Below, in pieces: positions 1-4,131 of a stretch of 8,327 nucleotides of DNA. How positions within the stretch are numbered: position 1 is the stretch's first letter; each line of letters opens with the position of its first letter. The notes beneath the pieces were generated by a model that saw only the letters and a list, made by a program, of their open reading frames with translations, searched no databases and was not told the origin of the DNA. The stretch covers positions 1 through 8,327 of the forward strand of contig CACXAK010000039.1 in the NCBI GenBank assembly GCA_902765655.1. The letters run 5' to 3'. The position numbers were made by a program, and so were the translations under genes. The stretch comes from an uncultured bacterium. GTDB lineage: Bacteria; Cyanobacteriota; Vampirovibrionia; Gastranaerophilales; Gastranaerophilaceae.

Positions 1-841
1 TTATTACCCCGACATATCTTTCTCCATCCGAAAGTGATGCAAAATTAATTTCAGCCGGAATATATTCCCCGCTCAGGGAATTTCTTATATATAAATCTCT
101 TAGTAAAAATTCTGATTGCTCTTCAGCCAAACCTAAAATTGATGACTGAACTTCAGATTTTGGAGCCTTATTAAGTGCGGGATTATCAGTATATGCAATT
201 TCCTGAATACTCATATTGCATAATGTTGATTCTGAAAGTCCTGTTAAGTTTTCGCATGCAGGATTTACCTGTTCTATTGAACCGTTTTTATCTATAATTA
301 TAATTCCGTCTGCACAATAATTTATTATCCCTGATAATTTGTCATTGGCTAAAACCAGCTCTTTTGTGCGCTCTTCAACAAGTTCTTCAAGTTTTTCGGA
401 ATATTTTTTCAATTCTTTTTTGGCAATTTCGAGCTTCTCAATTTTATCTCTCAAATCCGCAAGTAAATGACTTCTTTCAATACCATTTTTTATGTTCATT
501 ATCAAATCATCATTATCCCACGGTTTTTCAATATATTTATATACCCCGATTTCATTAATAGTTGCAATTGCATTTTCTTTATCTGCATAGGCAGTCAAAA
601 GAATCATGCTTGTTTCCGGGTAGAGTTTCTTTGCTTCTCTTAAAAATTCAAGGCCGTTCATTTCTGGCATTAAAAAATCAGAAATAATAAGATCAACGCT
701 TTCTAATTTTAAATATTCTAAAGCTTCTCTGGGATCATTATATATGACAACGTCATCAAACCCTTCAACTTTCATTAAAGTTGAAAAGGTCGAAGTTAAC
801 AATTTGTCATCATCGACATACAATATTTTCCCTAAACTCAT
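1..841 (-). CDS. Response regulator with PAS domain, partial (C-terminus beyond left edge)
   Basis: The reading frame is open from an ATG at 841 to the left edge, giving 280 residues without a stop. Residues 1-120 are a CheY-like receiver: acidic pocket D10-D12, phospho-acceptor D55 in the context ISDFLMPEMNG, T83, and K106 followed by PW. Residues about 120-165 are charged and heptad-like (a coiled-coil linker ending in ERTKEL), and residues from about 166 look like a PAS domain (GIINYCADGIIIID, then QVNPACENLTGLSES). This arrangement is usual for two-component regulators that pass a phosphorylation signal through a linker to a PAS and then an output domain (histidine kinase, GGDEF or other). 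The output domain is outside the window, so the response cannot be named. The gene lies downstream of rnpB on the same strand with about 60 bp between. The Shine-Dalgarno match (AGGA about 13 nt upstream) is weak. The receiver call is firm, the PAS call good. Confidence 0.88.
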   Translation of the reverse strand, partial: MSLGKILYVDDDKLLTSTFSTLMKVEGFDDVVIYNDPREALEYLKLESVDLIISDFLMPEMNGLEFLREAKKLYPETSMILLTAYADKENAIATINEIGVYKYIEKPWDNDDLIMNIKNGIERSHLLADLRDKIEKLEIAKKELKKYSEKLEELVEERTKELVLANDKLSGIINYCADGIIIIDKNGSIEQVNPACENLTGLSESTLCNMSIQEIAYTDNPALNKAPKSEVQSSILGLAEEQSEFLLRDLYIRNSLSGEYIPAEINFASLSDGERYVGVI

Positions 842-904
842 ATCTATATAATATCCTACAAAGGGTACTTAGACAAATTGTTTACAAACTTGAAATAAAA
901 AAAT

Positions 905-1244
905 AAAGCAGCCCGTAAGCCGTGTTCTGTTTTAGATAATCATCTGTCTGGTCTTGGGATTACTCCCAAGTTCTAGCGGTTCTTTCTCAGGTGGGCGAAC
1001 AACCTTTATAACCCTGAACTCAACCTTGCATCCGACATGGGTTTACCTAGCCGAGGCCTTCCGACCCCGCTGGTGAAGCTCTTAACTCACCGTTGCACCA
1101 TCGCCTGTGATATAAAATCCATCGGCAGTCCGCATTTCTGTGGCACTATCCGCCGGTTCACACCGCCCGGAGTTTCTCCGGATGCCTGTTCTTGGATGCA
1201 CGGACTTTCCTCACCTTACAAAGGCGCGATTATCCGACTGCTTT
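905..1244 (-). ncRNA. rnpB: RNase P RNA (bacterial type A)
   Basis: This is the catalytic RNA of ribonuclease P, which removes 5' leaders from precursor tRNAs. Read on the minus strand, the conserved core is visible: GAGGAAAGTCCG (complement of 1201-1212) near the 5' end, and ACAGAACACGGCTTACGG (complement of 913-930) near the 3' end. These form the P4 pseudoknot region and flank the typical AGACAGATGATTA stretch. The terminal P1 helix pairs AAAGCAG (1238-1244) with CTGCTTT (905-911), which sets the ends to within a few bases. The length of about 340 nt is normal for type A. A T-rich stretch follows the 3' P1 strand and may help termination. The RNA starts 13 bp after the prepilin stop codon on the same strand, so its promoter must overlap that gene. 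Any reading frame across this interval is spurious. Confidence 0.95.
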
Positions 1245-1257
1245 ATTCAATTTTCAA

Positions 1258-1959
1258 TTACTTATCGCTGCCTGTAATATCAGCATCAACACCAACGGCA
1301 TCTAATGCCCAATCTTCAAGAATATCAAGTTTCCCATCAGCATGAATCTTTACCGTAAATCTGTCAAAATCTTTTTTGTTTTCACAACCGGTATCACTTG
1401 TACTTTTACAATTTGGTTTATCAGGTCCGTTTACATCTATCATAAATTCAATAGACGGATCTGAATTTGAATGAGCAAGATTCATATTTTGAGCAGTCCA
1501 TACCATTTTATCTTTAGTGGTAAATTCATACGTTGATGCTCCGTTGCTTAGGATTACCAAAATATCCGAATCATTGGTTTTAATATCAAGCTTGTTGGTA
1601 AACAGAGTCAGAAATTTGGAATTAGCATCTTCTTCATCAATGTATTTATCGGTTTTTGTGTTGTTGCCATCATCCTTATATCCTCTACCTCCCCACAAGG
1701 CGCAGTCTGCGTATCCGTAGCCATCATCAAAACCGGCTCTTGCGTCATCTCCCAATGCATAAATTTTATTTGGATAACAAGCTTCATCGTTTATTAAACT
1801 TGAAGTGACAGACTGAACAGCGTGGTAAGCTCTTTTTGCCATCAATGCGTTCTGGTCAGGCATAACATTAGAAATTACAGGCAGTAATATTGAAATCAAA
1901 ATTCCGATTACAGCCAGTGCTATAAGTAATTCAGTTAAGGTAAAAGCTTTATTTTTCAT
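1258..1959 (-). CDS. Type IV prepilin-like / pseudopilin protein with N-terminal methylation motif
   Basis: The 233-residue product begins with a short basic leader and a class III prepilin signal: MKNKA then FTLTELLIALAVIGIL. Predicted cleavage after A5 leaves mature Phe1 and the conserved Glu at mature position 5 (E10), followed by a membrane-spanning helix to about residue 30. Ala replaces the usual Gly before the cleavage site. The rest is a soluble pseudopilin-like domain rich in Asp and Asn, with four cysteines (C61, C86, C184, C192) and a D175-VNGPDKPN segment. A comparable Asp/Asn/Gly motif is common in such pilins and may bind metal or stabilise a loop (inference). Such proteins are cut by a PilD-type peptidase and assembled by type II secretion or type IV pilus machinery. 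AGGGAA (1966-1971 complement) lies 6 nt before the ATG. Neighbours do not say whether it is a major or a minor subunit. Many paralogues are typical of Gastranaerophilales. Confidence 0.85.
   Translation of the reverse strand: MKNKAFTLTELLIALAVIGILISILLPVISNVMPDQNALMAKRAYHAVQSVTSSLINDEACYPNKIYALGDDARAGFDDGYGYADCALWGGRGYKDDGNNTKTDKYIDEEDANSKFLTLFTNKLDIKTNDSDILVILSNGASTYEFTTKDKMVWTAQNMNLAHSNSDPSIEFMIDVNGPDKPNCKSTSDTGCENKKDFDRFTVKIHADGKLDILEDWALDAVGVDADITGSDK
1261..1289 (-). promoter_or_regulatory. Candidate promoter of rnpB inside the prepilin 3' end
   Basis: On the minus strand, TTGATG (1284-1289) and GATAAG (1261-1266) are separated by exactly 17 bp, each matching 4 of 6 consensus bases. The -10 box covers the last two sense codons of the prepilin gene, directly before the stop codon. 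A start about 7 bp further on would fall just before the P1 helix of RNase P RNA. The fit to the RNA 5' end is the main support; the box matches are modest. Confidence 0.45.
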
Positions 1960-1987
1960 TTTAAATTCCCTTTTTATCTACTTTGCA

Positions 1988-2016
1988 ATTATACAATGTG
2001 ACATTGTTTTTTTCAA
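1988..2016 (-). promoter_or_regulatory. Promoter of the prepilin gene
   Basis: On the minus strand, TTGAAA (2011-2016) and a perfect TATAAT (1988-1993) are 17 bp apart. Transcription would start near 1981 and give a leader of about 22 nt that contains the gene's Shine-Dalgarno site. The spacer is occupied by a palindrome described separately. Confidence 0.65.
1993..2007. promoter_or_regulatory. 15-bp perfect palindrome, candidate operator between divergent promoters
   Basis: ACAATGT-G-ACATTGT is a perfect inverted repeat of two 7-bp arms around one base. It fills most of the spacer of the leftward prepilin promoter and overlaps the -35 box of the rightward promoter. A dimeric regulator bound here could block or adjust both. 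The sequence identifies no specific regulator family, so the operator role is inferred from position and symmetry. Confidence 0.4.
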
Positions 2017-2032
2017 CTCAAAGTGATATAAT
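2004..2032 (+). promoter_or_regulatory. Rightward extended -10 promoter for the small gene at 2222
   Basis: The -10 is TATAAT (2027-2032) preceded by TGA, so it has the TGnTATAAT extended form. A weak -35, TTGTTT (2004-2009), lies 17 bp upstream. A start near 2039 would leave an untranslated leader of about 180 nt before the ATG at 2222. No second convincing promoter is seen in that leader, although it is AT-rich. Confidence 0.55.
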
Positions 2033-2221
2033 TGTCTGCGAAATATAAGACAAGATATGTAAACTTTTATTAACTAAATAGCAAAATAATATATTTATAG
2101 GAGTTAATATTTTGTCATGTATTTTAAAATGCATGAAGAGAAAGTATAAACACGAAATTCCGGATTCACGCTGAGATTTTCAGTTGAGGAATTTAGGAGT
2201 GATTTAACAAAAGGAAAGCTT

Positions 2222-2587
2222 ATGGTCGATAACAGGTCAGCCGGATTTTTCGGTATTGGCGGGGCATTCAACTTTAAAAGCGGAGATATTTCAGGCACAG
2301 CTGCCAAATTATCTGATGATAAAATGGGGCAGGGCGGGGAGTATTTTGCTCAGCAGCAAGCTGAAGATGAAGAAAATTATAATGATAATGCCTCAAGATA
2401 TGTTGACCAAAGCGCGGTTCTCAGAGCTTCATTAAATTCGCTTGCGATGATGAATGTTGCTAATATTATAAATTCAAATAAACGTAAGTCTACGCCTGAA
2501 GAGCAGGAAGAAAAAATTGAACGTGATCTTAATGAGATGATGCGTGTTCAAAAAGTAAGTAATCCATTTAAAGAAAACAGAAAATAA
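2222..2587 (+). CDS. Small hypothetical protein, 121 aa, unrecognised
   Basis: I do not recognise this protein. The start is well supported: AAGGA at 2211-2215 lies 6 nt before the ATG. Residues 5-30 are rich in Gly and Phe (SAGFFGIGGAFNF) without a signal peptide or membrane segment. Residues 34-62 are acidic and Gln/Glu/Asn-rich. Residues 63-85 (SAVLRASLNSLAMMNVANIINS) are the most hydrophobic part and could form one amphipathic helix. The C-terminal third is strongly charged (KRKSTPEEQEEKIERDLNEMMR) and likely helical. It looks like a small cytosolic or structure-associated protein, perhaps with a partly disordered N-terminus. It is divergent from the prepilin gene and shares its control region, which hints at, but does not show, a link to cell-surface fibres. 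It precedes two tRNA genes with no clear terminator between. Confidence 0.72.
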   Translation: MVDNRSAGFFGIGGAFNFKSGDISGTAAKLSDDKMGQGGEYFAQQQAEDEENYNDNASRYVDQSAVLRASLNSLAMMNVANIINSNKRKSTPEEQEEKIERDLNEMMRVQKVSNPFKENRK

Positions 2588-2591
2588 TTTT

Positions 2592-2619
2592 TTGTTTATT
2601 TTTTTTATGATATTATAAT
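2592..2619 (+). promoter_or_regulatory. Candidate promoter of the tRNA pair
   Basis: A perfect TATAAT (2614-2619) follows a weak -35 TTGTTT (2592-2597) by 16 bp. The start would be near 2626, about 18 nt before tRNA-Gly. The short leader contains a 4-bp hairpin (GTTC-GGCT-GAAC). Confidence 0.5.
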
Positions 2620-2643
2620 CATGTTCGGCTGAACGAAATCCAT

Positions 2644-2718
2644 GCGGGTGTAGTTCAGTGGTAGAATGTCTCCTTCCCAAGGAGAAGATCGCGAGTTCGA
2701 GTCTCGTCACCCGCTCCA
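2644..2718 (+). tRNA. tRNA-Gly (anticodon CCC)
   Basis: A full cloverleaf can be drawn: acceptor GCGGGTG with CACCCGC, D stem GTTC/GAAT, anticodon stem TCTCC/GGAGA around the loop TTCCCAA, and T stem GCGAG/CTCGT around TTCGAGT. The anticodon is CCC at 2676-2678, which reads GGG. The discriminator T (2715) fits bacterial glycine tRNAs. The CCA end (2716-2718) is encoded in the DNA. Confidence 0.95.
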
Positions 2719-2731
2719 TAAAATTAAATAA

Positions 2732-2802
2732 TCCCGGATCGTCTAGTGGCAGGACGAAAGATTCTGGCTCTTTTAACGGTGGTTCGAATCCATCTCCGGG
2801 AG
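2732..2802 (+). tRNA. tRNA-Gln (anticodon CTG)
   Basis: The cloverleaf has acceptor TCCCGGA with TCCGGGA, D arm GTCT/GGAC, anticodon stem AAAGA/TCTTT around the loop TTCTGGC, and T stem GGTGG/CCATC around TTCGAAT. The anticodon is CTG (2764-2766), reading CAG. U1-A72 and discriminator G73 fit glutamine identity, and G37 after the anticodon is the base found in cyanobacterial and plastid tRNA-Gln. CCA is not encoded, unlike in the tRNA-Gly 13 bp upstream. Its last 15 bases plus 6 downstream bases recur at 2992-3012. Confidence 0.93.
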
Positions 2803-2808
2803 AATAAA
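2788..2808 (+). repeat. Direct repeat copy 1: tRNA-Gln 3' end plus flank
   Basis: This 21-bp stretch starts in the T loop of tRNA-Gln (ATCCATCTCCGGGAG) and ends in AATAAA. It is identical to 2992-3012, 204 bp downstream. A tRNA 3' end is a common target of site-specific integrases, so this could be one end of a very small residual element or the product of a tandem duplication. Confidence 0.8.
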
Positions 2809-2841
2809 AAACAGATACCAAAATGGCATCTGTTTTTTATT
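2803..2841. terminator. Rho-independent terminator after tRNA-Gln
   Basis: The arms 2803-2816 and 2828-2841 are complementary over 14 bp (AATAAAAAACAGAT with its complement). After one mismatch the helix continues with CC/GG and closes on a 5-nt AAAAT loop. The right arm ends in a T6 run, so it can stop transcription from the left; the A6 run serves as a T-tract for the other strand. Confidence 0.8.
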
Positions 2842-2872
2842 TGCGGAAAGTCTTCCGCGCCACGCAAATAAA
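2836..2872. repeat. Nested inverted repeats just after the terminator
   Basis: TTTATTTGCG (2836-2845) and CGCAAATAAA (2863-2872) form a perfect 10-bp inverted repeat with a 17-nt spacer. A second perfect repeat, GCGGAA (2843-2848) with TTCCGC (2853-2858), shares the GCG of the first arm, so the two hairpins exclude each other. The first also uses the T-tract of the terminator. The role is unknown. Confidence 0.5.
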
Positions 2873-2991
2873 TTTGCTGTGGTTCTTTCGCCCTCACAAT
2901 AAACGGCAACGCTCAAAACAAAATCGAAAAATATTCATTTTACGATTATTGTTTTTCGCCTCTCACTTCATTCGTGCCTCTGTTCGGGCTC

Positions 2992-3012
2992 ATCCATCTC
3001 CGGGAGAATAAA
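2992..3012 (+). repeat. Direct repeat copy 2: displaced tRNA-Gln 3' end
   Basis: It is identical over 21 bp to 2788-2808. The bases before it (TGTTCGGGCTC) only loosely resemble the T arm, so no tRNA can be built here. The copy leads straight into its own terminator, mirroring copy 1. The interval 2842-2991 between the copies contains no supported gene. Confidence 0.8.
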
Positions 3013-3045
3013 GACCCTGATACACATCGTATCAGGGCCTTTATT
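3007..3045. terminator. Two-way terminator between the repeat copy and the radical SAM gene
   Basis: CCCTGATAC (3015-3023) and GTATCAGGG (3029-3037) form a perfect 9-bp stem with loop ACATC. One mismatch outward, AATAAAG pairs with CTTTATT. It can end the radical SAM transcript, whose stop codon lies about 65 bp away, and any read-through from the tRNA side. The stretch 3046-3108 otherwise shows only a 4-bp hairpin (GACC-GACA-GGTC). Confidence 0.8.
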
Positions 3046-3108
3046 GTATATGGAGTGATGCGAACCACACTGACCGACAGGTCGCTTTGCTCCGGCTTAT
3101 CTCCTCGT

Positions 3109-4110
3109 TTAAAATCCTCCGTCGCATTTTGTGCCGCAAAATTTACATGACACGTCAGGAGCCAAGTTGTATTCAAGCAATTGGTAACCGTTGCGGATAA
3201 TCACGCCTTTGCCGCAATTTTTGCAATATGTTGTCGAGGTTTCCGTATTTGTTATGTTGCCTGTATAAACATAATTCAAGCCGATTTCTTTTGCTATATT
3301 ATATGCTTTCAATAGAGTTGAAAATTCCGTTGCTTTGCGATTTTCAAATTTATACCGAGGGAAAAATGCACTGAAATGTAAAGGTATATCTGCTCCGACA
3401 TTGTCTAAAATCCATTTGCATTCGGCTTTCAATTCTTTTTCCGAGTCGTTTTCTCCTTCAATAAGCATTGTTGTCAGCTCTACATGACAATTTGTTTTAT
3501 TGCAGGCATATTTGATGGTATCAAGTACCGGTTGTAATTTTGCCAGACAATTTTTTTCGTAAAATTTTTCACTGAAGCCCTTTAAATCTATATTGGCTGC
3601 GTCCATATATGAAAAAAATTCTTTTGCCGGCTCTGGGTTTATAAAGCCGGAAGTTACGGCAACTGTTTTAATGCCAAATTGCCTGCACAATTTTGCAGTA
3701 TCAATTGCATACTCAAAAAATATTATCGGATCATTGTATGTAAACGCAATACTTTTGCAGTTGTGTTTAAGCGCAATTGCGACAATATCCTGCGGGGAAT
3801 TGTAATTCAGAGTTTTGGGGTCTGTTTTGTTTTTTGTTGTTTGCCAATTTTGGCAAAACTGACAGCCCATATTGCAGCCCAAAGTTCCAAATGATAAAAC
3901 TCCTGTTGTCGGATAAAACTGGTAAAGCGGTTTTTTTTCAATTGGGTCAATTGCAAGACCGGTATTATATCCGTATGTATCTAAAATTATTTCGCCGTTA
4001 ATATTTTTTCTGACGTGGCAAAACCCTCTTTGTTCTTCATCTAAGATGCAGTTTCTCGGGCAAATTGTGCATTGAATTTTACCGTTTGTTAAGATGTTTT
4101 GATATTTCAT
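3109..4110 (-). CDS. amrS: AmmeMemoRadiSam system radical SAM enzyme
   Basis: This 333-residue protein is a PflA-like radical SAM enzyme. The 4Fe-4S motif is C79-NMG-C83-QF-C86 in GTLGCNMGCQFCQNWQTTK. A cysteine-rich N-terminal module (C14, C17, C21 in CTICPRNC, then C31) is characteristic of the family, and a zinc-ribbon-like tail has C296/C299 and C322/C325. The middle carries the barrel segments AFTYNDPIIFFEY and NIDLKGF. The system's product is not established; the family is known for its constant association with Memo and AMMECR1 proteins in bacteria and archaea, and here their fusion is encoded divergently next door. The start at 4110 matches the usual family N-terminus. No Shine-Dalgarno precedes it, and a TATAAT box ends 7 nt before the ATG, so the mRNA is probably leaderless. 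The gene ends before the terminator at 3007-3045. Confidence 0.93.
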   Translation of the reverse strand: MKYQNILTNGKIQCTICPRNCILDEEQRGFCHVRKNINGEIILDTYGYNTGLAIDPIEKKPLYQFYPTTGVLSFGTLGCNMGCQFCQNWQTTKNKTDPKTLNYNSPQDIVAIALKHNCKSIAFTYNDPIIFFEYAIDTAKLCRQFGIKTVAVTSGFINPEPAKEFFSYMDAANIDLKGFSEKFYEKNCLAKLQPVLDTIKYACNKTNCHVELTTMLIEGENDSEKELKAECKWILDNVGADIPLHFSAFFPRYKFENRKATEFSTLLKAYNIAKEIGLNYVYTGNITNTETSTTYCKNCGKGVIIRNGYQLLEYNLAPDVSCKFCGTKCDGGF

Positions 4111-4115
4111 AAATT

Positions 4116-4127
4116 GTATTATAATAC
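4116..4127. promoter_or_regulatory. Symmetric bidirectional promoter core (palindromic -10)
   Basis: GTATTATAATAC is a perfect 12-bp palindrome that contains TATAAT on the plus strand (4120-4125) and TATAAT on the minus strand (4118-4123). The plus ATG begins 6 nt after its box (4132), and the minus ATG begins 7 nt after its box (4110). At the usual -10 to start distance, both transcripts would begin at or next to the start codon. A possible -35 for the plus strand is TTGATA (4099-4104) with a short 15-bp spacer; none is clear for the minus strand. Overlapping symmetric -10 boxes are known to drive divergent transcription in prokaryotes. Confidence 0.65.
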
Positions 4128-4131
4128 TGTT

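Noticed and set aside
1037..1345. 102-codon open frame on the plus strand
   Set aside because: It lies antisense to RNase P RNA and the prepilin 3' end, has no ribosome site, and the RNA's conserved core fully explains the sequence.
2474..2909. Open frames on the minus strand across the tRNA genes
   Set aside because: They translate the antisense of tRNA-Gly and tRNA-Gln, a familiar source of false hypothetical proteins, and lack ribosome sites.
2842..2991. CRISPR-like or tRNA-like structure between the direct repeats
   Set aside because: There are only two repeat copies 204 bp apart, no regular spacers, and no cloverleaf can be built at the second copy.
2823..3011. 62-codon plus-strand frame between the two repeat copies
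   Set aside because: Its ATG lies in the loop region of a terminator, it has no Shine-Dalgarno, and its end is the repeated tRNA 3' sequence.
2946..3176. 76-codon minus-strand frame over the terminator at 3007-3045
   Set aside because: It overlaps the end of the radical SAM gene in another frame and reads through a strong hairpin and the tRNA repeat.
3593..4001. Plus-strand frames opposite the radical SAM gene
   Set aside because: They are antisense shadows of a gene with clear catalytic motifs.
4099..4131. TTG at 4099 as the start of the Memo-AMMECR1 gene
   Set aside because: It would add 11 residues (MIFHKLYYNTV) not seen in the family and would make the two divergent coding regions overlap; the ATG at 4132 fits the family and the promoter.
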